A stretch of DNA of 64,000 nt from Mrakia gelida. Taxonomy: Eukaryota; Basidiomycota; Tremellomycetes; Cystofilobasidiales; Mrakiaceae. Of the stretch, positions 10,779 through 22,521 are shown piece by piece. The stretch lies in the NCBI GenBank assembly GCA_024345305.1, contig BRON01000008.1:620001-684000 (forward strand), read 5' to 3'. The position numbers were made by a program, and so were the translations under genes. The notes below the pieces were generated by a model that saw only the letters and a list, made by a program, of their open reading frames with translations, searched no databases and was not told the DNA's origin. The stretch's first letter is position 1; every line of letters starts with the position of its first letter.

Positions 10779-13700
10779 ATGCCCATCTCAACCACCACCC
10801 TCTCCTCCCCCTTAACGATCAACGGTCTCCTCAAATCCCGTTCCTCGACCCACCCAAACTTCAAGATCCTCTCCGTCCCAAACAAGGATCTCGTCTTCGA
10901 ACAGTACACCTACAGCGATATCCATACGGCTGGAACCCTTCTCGCTAACTACTATGCTAGCGAGGAGGGGGGGAAGATCCCGATGAGGAAGAAGGGGGAT
11001 GGGGAGACTAAGATGACCGTTGGGTTGTTGGCGGGGAGTGGGTGAGTGGATGAGCTCGACGCTTCCTTGGTCTTGATTTGTTGGACGAGCGCTGACTGTT
11101 TTGGGTCTTGCAGATTCGACTATGTCATCAACGAGGTTGCGCTGTCGAGGATGGGATACTGTGAGTTCGCGACCCATAAAATCTGTTCTTCGAAACGCCA
11201 GATCTTTTTCGAGCTTCCGAGCTGAGAGCGGTCCGGTTGAACCCTCCCCTCCCTCTTTCTTCTTCTCCTTCTTCTCCTTCAGGTGTTCTCTTCATCTCGT
11301 TCGTCTCCCACCTTCTTCCTCACTCACCGCTTCCTCCTTCCCTCTCCTTGCTGATTTTTTCCCTCGCTCGCGTTTCTCTCCTTCGCAGAATCAACAACTC
11401 CCCAGCCGCCATCGCCCACCTCCTCTCAACCGTCCAAGCCTCTGTTCTCGTCGTTCATCCTACCTACCGAGCCATCGCTGAGGAATCCCTCCCCCTTCTC
11501 AAGGAAGGAGTTGAGATCAAGCTTACTCCCATTGCGTCGGGGGAGGTCTACTCGGCTGAGGCGAGAGCGAGGGCGCTGAAGATGGGACTTGAGTGGGAGT
11601 GGAGGGTCACGGAGGAGGAGGAACAGGATTTGCCTTGCTTTATTGTGAGTTTCGGATCTTCGAGGAAGCTTGAAACAGCTGAGGGCGATGAAGGGTTGCT
11701 CAGGGAAGGGAAGATGGATTGGTCGGGTCCTGTTTCGACGCGTCTCGCTCGCTGACCTTTCGTTCCCTCGTTCGTCTCTCACTCGCAGGTCCACAGCTCC
11801 GGATCTACTGGCTTTCCCAAACCCATCGTCATCTCCCACCGCAAAGCTATCAACAACTTCTCTGCCAACTTCAACCTCACTGGATTCACCAGTTCGTCCG
11901 ACCGCCCTTTCTTTCTCCCTCCCTCTCTGTTCGTTCGACGCGTCGTCCTAACAAAACCCCGCTCTCTCTCCTTCCTCTTCTCAGCCCTCCCCCTCTACCA
12001 CAACCACGGAATCTCCTGCCTCTGGCGAGGTTTCCACTCCGTCAAACCCATCTTCCTCTTCCCTGCCTCGGATCTTCCTTTGACCACCGGGAACGTCTTG
12101 AACCTCCTCTCCCAACCGATCTGCAACGACCTCGAGGCGCTCTTCGGAGTTCCCTTCGTTTACAAGCTTCTGATCGAGGACGAGAGAGGGTTGGAGATGC
12201 TCAAGAAGTACAAGTTGTGTCTCTACGGGGGATCGGTGAGTCGTCGTTTTCGTTTTCGAGGTCGAGGGAGAGGAGCGAACAGAGAGCTGACTCTCAGGTT
12301 CGGTTCGGGTCACGTTCAACAGCCGATGCCCGATGAGTTGGGAGATAAGCTGGTTGCTGCTGGAGTCAGACTCGCTGGTCACATCGGGTCAACCGAGATG
12401 GGTCAGCTCATGACTTCGTTCAGGTGAGTCGTTGTCAAGCTTCGATTTCCTTCGCCCCCTCGAGCTCCCTCGCTAACCTCATCGCCTTTCAACTTTGCAG
12501 AGACTTCGATAACGACAAGGAGTGGAATTGGTTCCGAAGCACTGGTCCCTACGCCGTCAAGAACATCGACAAGTTCTCTGCGTTCGAGTCTCGAGGAGGA
12601 GAAGGAGAGAACGAGCAGTTCGAGTTGATCGTCAAGAACGGATGGCCTACCAAGACTCTCAGCAACAGACCCAACGGAGATTACGCTACTTCAGACGCGT
12701 TCTTGAAGGTGAGTGATCGGTCAAAGCGATTGATTCGTTCGAGGAAAGAGCTCGAAGCTGACGTTTGTTTCGTCTTCATCAAACTGCAGCACCCTACCAT
12801 CCCCGGAGCTTGGAAGTTCAACGGAAGACTCGATGATACTCTCGTCATGCTTACGGGAGAGAAGACGAACCCCGTCCCCATGGAAGGTGGGTCTGTCGGA
12901 GCTTCGCGGGGCGCGTCTTTCTCGTCGACACGCGTCTGACTTCCCTCTCCCTCCTTTTCCAGGTACCCTTCGAGGCTCCTCTCCTCACATCTCCGACGCC
13001 ATCGTCTTCGGTCAAGGTCGCTCCCAAACCGGAGCTCTCATCATCCTCTCCGAATCCACCACCGCTCTCAACCTCCCTCGAGCAACCCTCCTCGAACTCG
13101 TCGCTCCCGCCATCGCAGCAGCCAACCACCCAGCTCCCTCTCACTCCCAACTCTCCCCCGAAACCCTCGTCTTCCTCCCATTCACCACCTTCATTCCTCG
13201 AGCCGACAAAGGATCTTTCCTCCGACCCAAGTGCTACAAGCTCTTCGAGTCCGTCATCGATGGAGTTTACAAGAGGCTCGAAGGGGAGGGAGACGCGGAG
13301 GGTGTGGTTAGGAAGGAGGTTGGGTCGATTGAGGAGACGGAGGAATTCGTGATGAAGATTGTTAAGGAGGTGGAGGGTGGGGAGGGTCTCGATAAGGAGA
13401 CGGATCTGTTCGATCGAGGGCTGGACTCGCTTCAGGCGACGAGGATTCGAAACGCGATCCAGCGAGTGAGTTGATGTCCCTCTCTTCGAGCCACTCGACC
13501 TTCGTTCTGACTCGCTTACCTCTTCTCGCCATCTTCGTCAGGGTCTGAACCTCAAGGGAGCTCGCCTTACCACCAACTTCGTCTTCGATCGACCTACCGT
13601 CAGCAGGTGAGTCGCGTCGTTTCTCTTTCTTCCAAGCGCGTCTCGATGCTGACTCTCGCCTCGCGTTCATCGTTCACAGGATGTCGGCCTTCCTCGTCGC

Positions 13701-15704
13701 TCTCGCTTCTGGAGACGTCTCCAAGCTCAAGGAGCCCACCCACATCGACATCATGTTCCAACTCGTCGACAAGTACAAGCACCTCGAGATCCCCGCTGGT
13801 CAAAAGCGCAACACCGGTCCTCCTTCCCTCGCCGTCGTCGTCCTCACCGGAGCCACTGGAAGTCTCGGAGCCTACCTTCTCGCCGAACTTCTCGCCAACC
13901 CAACGGTCACCAAAGTCTACTGTCTCGCTCGAGGTCGAACCGACGAGGAGGCGTCCAAGAGGGTGTTCGAGTCGATGGCTACTCGAGGTCTCACGCTCGA
14001 GAAGGACGACGCTCGAGTCGTCAGTCTCGCTTCGGATCTTGGGGAGGAGAACTTGGGACTGAAGAAGGAGGTTTACGATGCGATTGGGGAAGAGGTTACC
14101 ATGGTCGTTCACGTGAGTTTGCTTTCCTCGTCTTGACTCGCTCGCCTTCGTCGCGTCGTCGCCCAAACCTGACTCCCCTTCTCCTCCCTCGTTTCTCCTT
14201 CGCCCTCGCAGAACGCTTGGCTCGTGAACTTCAACGTTCAGATCTTTTCCTTCGAGCCTCACATCCGGGGAGCTCACAACCTCATGCAGCTCTGCCTCAA
14301 GCCTTCAACACCCGCCGACTTCTACTTCAGTTCGAGTGTTTCGTCCGTCTTCGCTTGGCCTGGACCTGGACTTGTTCCCGAGGCTGTGACCGAGAAGCCT
14401 GAGTACGCTCAAAACATGGGATGTGAGTTACTTCCAAGTCTCTTCGTTTCTCGATCTCCGTTGCTGACGCGCTTCTTTGTTCTCTTGCTCGTGTTTCAGA
14501 CGCGAGGTCCGTCTTCCTCTTCGCTCCTTCTCGCTCCACTCGAGCTCACCGCTCGCTCGAACTGACTCCCTTACTCCCTTCTTCGGTTCTCAGGTCCAAA
14601 TGGGTCGTCGAGAAGATCTGCGAGGTCGTCTCGGAAACCTCGACTCTTCAAGCTGGTGTCTTGCGTGAGTCAAGCTGCTCTTCCCTCGCTCTTCTGCCTC
14701 CAACTCCTTGCTGACCTCATACAACTTCTGTTCATCAGGGATTGGTCAGATGGTCGGAGACAGCAAGAAGGGGATCTGGAACGAGACCGAGGCAATCTCG
14801 TTGATCTTCAAGGTTCGTCAATTAATCCATCTCGTTTCGCCCTTCCTACTTCTCCCTTTCGCACCCTCGGACACCTCTGACGATATCTTCCTTCCTTCCT
14901 TTCGTTCCAGTCTGCAAACACTATCCACGCCCTTCCTCTTCTCGCCGATAAACCCGCTTGGCTCCCTGTCGATTTCGCTGCTAAGACGATCATCGAAGGT
15001 GGGTCTGCTCGTCGCTCGAATCGATTTCGACGCGTCGAGCCTTTCGCTGACTTCGCTCTTCATTGTTTGTTGGTACCTGCTCAGTCATCTCCCTCCCCTC
15101 TTCCGCCTCTCCCACCGCCACCCCCGTCTGGCACATCCTCCAACCCCAGGTCGTCTCGTGGAACGGAGTCCTCGACTCTTTCAAGAAGGCTGGACTCGAC
15201 TTCGAGGCTGTCGACCAGAGGAAGTGGGTTCAGCTCTTGAGAGAGTCGGACGACGATCCTGTCAAGAACCCTACCAAGAAGCTTCTTGAGTTCTTCGAGG
15301 GTGAGTCTCATTCTATCTTTCTGAGTTCGCCTCGATCTGTTATCTGTTCGGAGCGCTGATCGTTCCCGTTTCTATTTCACAGGCAAGTTCGACGTCGACG
15401 ACAAGACCTTCGCCAAACGGTACCCTCTCGAGACTACTCGAACCGAGGCTGCTTCCATCTCTCTCCAGAACGCTCCCATCAGCGACGACGCTCTGTGAGT
15501 TCGAACGGTAATCGTGATTCGTTCGCGCGAGCTTCGACTGACCTTCGTTTCGCTGTGCTCGCCTTTCCTTCTCCTCAGCGTCGCGAAATGGTACAACCAC
15601 TGGAAGGTCAGTTCATACTTATCGACTCACTGCCTCTCTCTCGTTTTCTTACGCTGACCTCTCGCTCCCTTTGTCTCCCACAGTCGACCGGCTTCATCGT
15701 CTAG
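10779..15704 (+). CDS. NRPS-like carboxylic acid reductase, A-T-R (1056 aa)
   Basis: Predicted to activate a carboxylic acid with ATP, load it on a phosphopantetheine arm and reduce it with NAD(P)H to an aldehyde (or alcohol). Twenty-one exons sum to 3171 nt: 10779-11041, 11114-11160, 11283-11298, 11389-11644, 11789-11891, 11985-12235, 12323-12423, 12501-12708, 12790-12886, 12963-13465, 13542-13606, 13680-14112, 14212-14422, 14500-14506, 14594-14664, 14739-14812, 14911-14998, 15085-15300, 15383-15494, 15579-15606, 15684-15704. Adenylation domain: VHSSGSTGFPKP (A3, about 195), GHIGSTEMG, NGDYATSD and GRLDDTLVMLTGEK. Carrier domain: FDRGLDSLQATRIRN, Ser about 601. Reductase domain: Rossmann TGATGSLGAYLL (about 693) and the catalytic YARSKW (about 852). 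There is no condensation domain and no Lys2-specific context, and no biosynthetic cluster around it, so the substrate is unknown; aryl acids or amino-adipate-like acids are options. Confidence 0.9.
14500..14506 (+). other. 7-nt micro-exon in the reductase domain
   Basis: The exon ACGCGAG is flanked by a TTTCAG acceptor and a GTCCGT donor. It joins the T that ends exon 13 and the G that opens exon 15 to give TAC GCG AGG, the Tyr-Ala-Arg of the catalytic YARSKW motif. Skipping it would remove the active-site tyrosine and shift the frame by one base. Confidence 0.8.
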
Positions 15705-15930
15705 TCGTTTACTCTTCTCCTGCACCTTCTCCTTCTTCCTTCGTTTCGGTTTGGGTTCCGCCTCAGTCCATGTATCAGTATCTACTTCTCTACTATCTCT
15801 TTCCATACGACATCATGAATCCTTTCTCTCTCTCCTTCGTCAAGTTGAGCGAGTCGCTCGTTCGTTGAGCTCGAGAGCTCCTCCGTTTCCCTTCGCTCTT
15901 TCGAACCGACGAACAAAGAAGATCCCACGA

Positions 15931-18900
15931 TCATGCATCGTTGAGTAGTCCAAGGATCCCTTTAGGTCTACCACCTCCACTGCTAGCCGAGCTCGAGTGT
16001 CGGTCTGAGAGGGCAGGAAAGAGGAAGAGAAGCGGAGTCGTCAGTTCGAAGTCTCGACGCGTCGAGGCGAGTCGAGGGGAAAAACAAAGCCAACTCACTA
16101 TACGATCCCATCGACGGGTCTCCTCCGGACCTCTGTAGTTCCTGTTGTCTCCGAGTCCAATCGTCACGCTGACTCTCGAGTTGAAGTCGAAGAGAGTGCA
16201 CTGAAGGAGAAGGAGAGAAGAAGATCGAGTCAGTTCTCGAGCGTCGAACTCTTCGACCCAAAAACGAGGCAAAAAGATCGACTCACTGTCCTCCTTCCTC
16301 TCCTCACTCGACTCGTCCCCATCGTGCCTATCCATCACGGCCAAGACGGATCTCGCGAGGTCCCTCTGACTCTGCAAAGCGTCCATCCTCGAGTGGTAAA
16401 GACCTTCCTCCAGCGCGGCGATCCGATCCGTCATGGCTGCGAGAGCGGGCGATAAAGCTGCTACCGGAGGGTTCCAAGGGTCGGAGATCCGATGTTGACC
16501 TGATTCGGGAGAGGGATGCTGCTGATGAGGATGACGGACGCTGCTCGACGAGTGGGAGGGAACCGAAGGGACGGGGAGACGTTCGGACGCGTCCTCGGCG
16601 GCTGAGATGAGGTCGTCCAGACTTCCACCGTCGCCTTCGCTGTGACGGTTTCGAGTCAAGGGCTGATGGTGGTGGTGGGTAGAGTCGTGGTGGCGATCGT
16701 CGTCGTGGCGACTGGGGTGGAGGGAGGAGGAGGAGGCGTGAGGGGAGGGGAGAGGTTTCTTGTCGGCGGACTTGACGGCTTTCCGCTTGATCTGCTGGAG
16801 GAGATGGGTTTGTCCTCGGATGAAGCATGGATGACGGACTGATGAGAGAGATGATCGAAGGTCGAGGTCAGTTCTCGAGTCGAAGGAGGCCAAGGAAAAC
16901 GACTCGGACGACTCACACTCCCAACCGAGCGTGTCGCCGACCTGTTGCGTGGGAGGAGACGGAGGAATCGAGGTAGACGGCCGAGACTGCCATTCCGAAG
17001 AGACCTTGGAGAAGCCGTACATGTTGAGCTGGCGAACGAAGGACTGTGAAAGGGAAAGGAAAGAAGCAGGTCAGTTTGGGTCGAGTCGAAACGAAGGTCG
17101 CGTCGATGGGAGAGAGAGAAGGCGAACGAACCTGCCAGTTCGAGTGCTTGAATTGCTGAGGGCATATCACACTGAAGACGGAAGAGTAAGGGGACGTCAG
17201 CGAAAAGCGAAGAGGTCGCTCTTGGTTCTCAAAACGAGACGGAGGACTCACCGAGCGAAGTATTCTGGGTCTGGAACGATGAACGACGAGTCCGTCTTCC
17301 ACTCGATGGCTCCTTCCAGGGCAGGGTCGTCGAGCATCCTGAAGTCGAGATGGAGAGCGAATCGAGGTCAGCGAGAGTGAAAAGAGAGCAGACGATGACG
17401 CGGGAGAAAAGGACTGACTGATACAACTTCACGACGAAAGCAGCCTGAGACTTCCCTCCCATCTCCCCAACAGCCTTCGCTCGCTTCACCGGCGAGTCCG
17501 AGGACTCCTCTCCACCTCCAGCCTCGTGTCCTTCCGCAGATCTCCAAGGTCCAGACGAAGATCGAGACGCGGAAGCTGCTGGATGGTCCGAGGCGACCGA
17601 GATCGCTGAGACGCGACGATCAGACCAGCTTGGTCTCCTCGCGGGCGAGCCCGGAGAACGACGACCTGTTGATGAAGAGTTTGATCCTCCTTCCGAGTGA
17701 GGTGGTGGAGGTGGACCAGCGAAGGTGGAGGGCTGCGGAGGGCGCTGGTAGGAGGAGGACGACGACGAGGAGTGGTGCGAACCTGACTGAGGTCGAGTCG
17801 CGTAGGAGGATTGGTAGTGATGGTGAGAGGGTGGAGGTGGCTGAGAAGGGTTATAGCTGGCCGCCGAAGGTTGGTAGGGTTGCTGCGATGGGGAGGTCAT
17901 GGAGGAGATGGGAGGGAGGGATTGATGTTCGCGACCGCTGTCCGACGTTCCAGGACGCGAGGCTGCTGGAGACGCGCCGTCCGTTGATGGAGGGAAGAGA
18001 GGTCGTGGGAAGGTTGAGGAGGGGAAGGAAGTAGATGTGGATGTGGGCGAGGGTTGGGCGGAGAGAGATCGTTGATAGTTGGAGGGAGGAGGGAACGAGG
18101 TCGACGTCGGTGAGATCTGAGCAGCCGAAGTGGAGGATCCTGTGAAGTCATGGAACGAAGGTAATAAAGGAGCGTTAATTGCTGTCGATCTTGATGCGAT
18201 CCCGAGATGTGGAACGAACCGGAAGAAGTCCGTCGCATCGGATCTGCCGTCGTCGAATTCGAAGCAGGGAGGGACATTCGAGCCTTCTTCGCCATCCGCT
18301 CGTACAAAGCTGCACTCGCCTCTGAAGCCTTCGACTTCTGAGCAGTATGCAGACCTCGGATCTCCTGAACGGCACTCGCGTTTCCCCACATACCCCAAGC
18401 TGGTGGAGGAGCTGCCGCTCCCGCTCTGCTGCTGCCGTCGCTGGGTTGAGTCGGGTCGGAGGGAGAAGGATCGTTCATCGGAGTGCGAAGATCTGAGCCT
18501 GGAGGGCAAGATGCTGGTGCTTGAGCCGAGGGGAAGAGGTGGGAAGATGGAGCTGGAGCAAGGATCCAAACGCAGGGGAGAGAAGATAGAGGGAGAGAGT
18601 TGGAGGGGAACGAGAAGGGAGAGTCAGTTTTGCGAGGAAAAAGCGCTCGGCTGAATAACAAGACGCGCCCAACTCACGCGGCATCGAGCTGTATTAAGAA
18701 AAACCAAGCGAACTGTCAGCTGAGCCCTTCTAAGAAGAGCTTAAAAAACTGCAGAAAGTGGGCTGAAGACTCACGTTGAATTTGACGCGCTGTCGATTCG
18801 TCCCCCGCTCACGTCGGAAGAGGTAGGGTGTCCTTCGTCTGGGCGAGAAGGGCAGGAACGGGAAGTAAGCACTAGATGAGTTTCGGCAGCGAACTTCCGA

Positions 18901-19385
18901 GAAGTGAGACAAGAAACGAGGGAGGTTTCATCTCCTCGCGAGAAAGGCAAAGCCAGAGGCCAGAGGACTCGAGTCGAGGAAGAGCGATTCGCGCGAGGGG
19001 ACGTACTGATTCCATATTTCTCCCTCATCCTTCCCGCGAGTCCAAGACGGGACTCACGACTAGAGACATCTTCCTTGAGGATCGTAGGACGCAGCACGTT
19101 GGGATGTCCCCAAATTCCCCACGAGGAAGGAGTCGTCGACGAAGAAGAAGCTTCGGTCGTGGGACGTCCTGCCCAGGTCGAAGAGTCACGTCTTTCGACG
19201 TTCGACTTGGTATCCGTGGAAGATGTTCGAAGATCGGAGATGGGAGACTCGAGTACTGATGCATCGGCCTTGGGTTGAGCTGCAGCTAGTGGAGCAGGAA
19301 GGGGAAAGGGAAGAAAGGAAGGGAGAATCAGCGACCGTCTCTTCGCGGACAGATCGGGCTCCCATCGACGAAACTCACGAGACAT
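15931..19385 (-). CDS. HSF-type DNA-binding transcription factor (809 aa)
   Basis: Twelve exons, 2430 nt: 19385-19379, 19285-19007, 18871-18775, 18688-18678, 18552-18220, 18139-17419, 17338-17252, 17171-17132, 17043-16917, 16838-16287, 16200-16099, 16004-15931. The heat-shock-factor domain spans about residues 473-590: AAFVVKLYQMLDD, FIVPDPEYFARVICPQ, FKHSNWQSFVRQLNMYGFSKV (recognition helix), a 29-residue wing insertion, then FRHPCFIRGQTHLLQQIKRK. Behind it lie coiled-coil-like segments (IAALEEGL, LRLQLESQRDDWTRRQQELQ) that may mediate oligomers. The N-terminal 470 residues are Ser/Pro/Gln-rich and contain a duplicated SDLRT..WGxWG module. Whether this is the Hsf1, Sfl1/Mga1 or another basidiomycete class cannot be settled by eye. 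The start is the first in-frame ATG; a second start (residue 130, at 18684) is equally plausible for an alternative transcript. Confidence 0.85.
18220..19285 (-). repeat. Duplicated N-terminal exon module in the HSF gene
   Basis: Two diverged copies lie head to tail. Each has a tiny exon that ends in an ATG-containing sequence (ATGTCTC at 19385-19379, ATGCCGC within 18688-18678), a GTGAGTT donor, and a longer second exon that begins CTGCAG or CTCCAT. Both longer exons encode SDLRT, then 30-40 residues later WGIWG or WGMWG, then a helical stretch with GLAGRMREKYG or AALYERMAKKARMS. The shared order and intron plan point to a 5' duplication inside one gene. Confidence 0.65.
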
Positions 19386-21160
19386 GTTGAGTTCTAAAGG
19401 TTCGATAGAAGGGTATCGAAGATGAGCTTCCGTCAGTTTTCTTTTCGACGAGGGGAGCCGAAATCCAGATGGAAAAGGACACGCACGAGAGGGTCCGCTG
19501 GGAGGATTGGCGACGATGAGCGAGGAGAGATCGAGAGGGCTCCTTTGCTTCCTGACTGAGGAAGATGAGAAGAAAAGCGTTGATGAGCGACTGAGCAGAG
19601 CTTCTTCCTTGTTCAGACAAGCAGACTCTACGAGTACAAGAGAGGGCGTAGAGTGCCTTGGAAGGAGGGAAAAGCTAGCTTCGCATGAGCTCGCTCTTCT
19701 CTTCTCCTCCCCTGTTCCTCCTCTTGCCAGCTTCTCTGCTTCCCTCCCTCTCTCGAGCTCGCTCCTGGCGACCCGAGGACTTTTAGACGGACTCACTCTA
19801 TGGGTAGGAAGGCAAAAAGCGATGCAGAAGTGGAGTTGACGGTCCGAGGAAGCCTGACCGAGGTGACGTTCGAAAGCGAAGGGGGGAGGGGGAAGGGAGC
19901 TGAAGAAGGAGCGAAGGCCGTCGACGGTACAGAAGCGCTGGGAGCCTCGGAGGGTCGGGGATTCTATAGCTTGGAAGCTGAGAGAGGCAAGGAGTCAGTC
20001 TATGATCGTTCGAGCGAGCTCTAAACTTCTCAAAGAGCTGTGGAGAGACCGTGCTGGGGGACGTTCAAGCAAAGCCTCAGAGCGAGAGACTGGGGTACTC
20101 ACTCGATTAAAACCACGCTGGCTCAAGGGAAGGCCGCGACGAGTCGAAGGAGAGGTTTGCTGGAAGGGAGATGAGCAACGAAGGAAAGAAGAAATGAGAA
20201 AGAGGGTGTTCCCGAGGCGGAGAAGGGAAAGAGGGGGAGGGGAGGGGGCGATGGGTTGGGGGTAGGAGAGGAGAACAGGTCAGGAAGGAGCATTCGAATC
20301 CTCCTCGGTGTCTTTGATGAAAGATCGCCGTCAAATTCAGGAACCGAAGTCTCGCTCCCTCGCTATCCCTCTCTCCTCGACCCCTCGCTCTTTCGCCTCT
20401 TCTTTTCGCCTTTCCCCTTCAGAGCAGAAAGAATGAAAACCCACATCCCCAACACCCCAAACAGCTCAAACAGACCACACGAATCAAAGGGAACCGAACG
20501 AGAGCGACGGTCGGAAGCTAAAGAGAGCGCCAGCGTCGATCGAAGAACGCGTCGGCGAGTGTCTGCTCTCGTCGAACGGATTCCGCTTCCTTTGCTCCCT
20601 CAGATGTCGTTATGAACTCATCGACCGTCGATCTCCAATAAGACTCGTCTCGGCTCCCCTTTGGGACTCTGGTTCCCAGCGCGTAAGGACGGACACTCAG
20701 CGGGAAGTAGTGTGGAGTCGCGGTTGGTCTCAAAAATTCTTCTTCCTCCCCGTCGCCGCCCTTCGTTCTGTTCTGCAGCGGGAAAGGGACCGATATAGAA
20801 GCAGAGCCCGGAGGAAGTACAGCGCGTAAAAAGGGGCCTTGAAACTCTGAACTGCAGCTTCGGTTTCGGAAGGCGTGAGAAGGAGGAGAAGAGGGAGAGA
20901 GAGAGGAAAACGACGCCCCCCGACAGTCACGCTACGAATCTCAGCATGGCGCCCTTCTCAGAAGCTTTCAGAGCTAAATTCTGATTAATTCTGCGAGCCT
21001 GGAAGGTACGAGACGGCATGCGGGGGCTAGGCTTCGGCTGGGGTCTCGCTCGGAAGCCAGCTTTTGAGCGAAGGCAGGACGAAGACGCGTCATGAGAGAA
21101 AATCCCTCCGTCTCTCGACGCGGTTCTACAGACGAGCTAGTGGATAGAAGACGCAGCGAG
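19386..21160. other. Long 5' region of the HSF gene and unexplained DNA
   Basis: On the minus strand, 19386-20340 looks like a spliced 5' leader: donors GTGCGT (near 19485), GTGAGT (near 19797) and GTGAGT (near 20103), with acceptors CCTTTAG, CTCAG and CTATAG. The joined frames lack an upstream ATG in frame with MSP, so I treat them as 5' UTR. From 20340 to 21160 I see no gene; it contains short GC-rich hairpins (near 21020-21060) but no tRNA-like cloverleaf that I could fold by eye. Confidence 0.4.
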
Positions 21161-22521
21161 CTCTAGGAGTGAAGATCAAAGTCGAAGGAAAGGCGTCAGC
21201 TCAGCGAGAAAGGGGAACGCGTCGAACGACAGCGGAAAGAGAGGGGACGACTTCGAACTCACACGTCGCCACGACTTTGACCTCTCCCAGGAAAGGTAAG
21301 CTCGAAGCTAACGTCTCCAAGGCCTTCGAGGCTTCAGACGACACCAAGCAGATCTACAGCCGAGTCAAAGGAACGAGCGTAAGTGATTTGGTCGAGGAGG
21401 ACCTTGCGCGAACGACGACTCATCCTCTTCGATCTCGACGCGTCGAAATCTTAATGAAATCATAAATGAGCTCGAACTCACCTTCCCTCCCGTGGACGGT
21501 TCCAACGAAAGCGTCTTGAGCTTGGGAGTGTACAGGAGCAGAGCCTCGGTCAACTCGTCGACGAAGCCTGGAGTGATGTGCTCGAGGGGGAGGTGGAGAC
21601 GAAGGTCGATCGTTGAGGTTCCGTCGAGGGAGCGGAGGAACGAGGAGAGGGAGGAGGTTGGGTCTTCGAAGGAGGCGCCTGTTTCTGGAAGTGGTTGGAC
21701 GTCGAGGAGGGTAGTGGAGGGAGGGGTGGGACGAAGGGTGGGAGGGAAGCGCTGAGGGTAGAGATGGAATGGTGTCGAGGGGAGTTCGAGTTGGAGGGAG
21801 AGTTGACCAGTTGAGAAAGCGTAGATCCGAACGAGAGTGACCAAGGCTAGCTTCCTCCTTCGTAGAGACGTCAACCCTTCGAGGAAGTCCTCGGTCTTTT
21901 TGACCTCTCCGACGACGCCGACGAGCTCGACCTCCTCCAGCTCTGGCCAAACTCCCTCCGGACTGCTGACCTCCGTCGCTCCTCTCAGGATCCCTTCCAA
22001 CCAGACACCATACAGCCGTCCTCTTCCGACCATCCTAAAAGAGACGGCGAAGCAATAAACGAGTCAGCCTCGACGCAGGTTCTGGAAGACGCGACGCGTC
22101 GACTCGTCGTCGTACGAAAACGAACTCACCTTCCCGGCTCCCACTTCTCCACGATTCTTAATCTCCTCAGCCTCTCACACCTTCCCAGCAGCTCTCCCAA
22201 TGCCATCAAGTCGTCAAACCTCAACGAGTGCGCCGTTCCAAGGTCGACCGAAGCGGTGCGAACGAGCTTGCAGAGCTCAGGATTCCCTCTCGCGACTTCA
22301 GCGAGAGCGTGAATCCTTTTCGGTAGGATCTTGGGCGAGATAGTTGAGAAGGTGAGGGCGAGGTGAGAGAAGATGGTTGGAAGGAGAGTCAAGTGAAGGT
22401 AGAAGCAGGTCTGGGAGAGGGAAGCGGCTGAAGAGGCAGGGAGGAACGAGGTGATGTGAAGGAGGAGTTCGGGGCAGAGAGTAGCGAGGGTGAGAGGAGT
22501 GTGGCGAAGAGGGGTCGGCAT
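21161..22521 (-). CDS. F-box-like protein (345 aa)
   Basis: Probable ubiquitin-ligase adaptor. Exons 22521-22130, 22034-21482, 21353-21263 and 21162-21161 total 1038 nt. The N-terminus has a typical F-box: LATLCPELLLHITSFLPASS followed by SLSQTCFYLHLTLLPTIFSHL (residues 12-52). The rest is leucine-rich (LGELLGRCERLRRLRIVEKW, EVELVGVVG, IDLRLHLPLEHI), consistent with a short LRR-type target-binding region. The last splice splits the stop codon: the T ending exon 3 joins AG after a CCTAG acceptor, giving TAG. If that intron is not used, the frame runs about 30 codons further to a TGA. Target unknown. Confidence 0.7.

Noticed and set aside
17229..18569. Continuous 446-codon frame in the HSF gene as one exon
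   Set aside because: It has no stop, but it reads the WGMWG module in the wrong frame and reads through the GTCAGT donor after VVKLYQ. The spliced model keeps both the module and the HSF domain.
18904..19278. Plus-strand frames antisense to HSF module 1
   Set aside because: They mirror the coding exon and have no protein features of their own.
10779..19385. Secondary-metabolite cluster formed by the reductase and the HSF factor
   Set aside because: Only two genes, no tailoring enzymes or transporters, and an HSF-type factor is not a typical cluster regulator.
20941..21080. Possible tRNA or structured RNA in a GC-rich spot
   Set aside because: I could not fold acceptor, D and T arms with the expected conserved bases; only simple hairpins.
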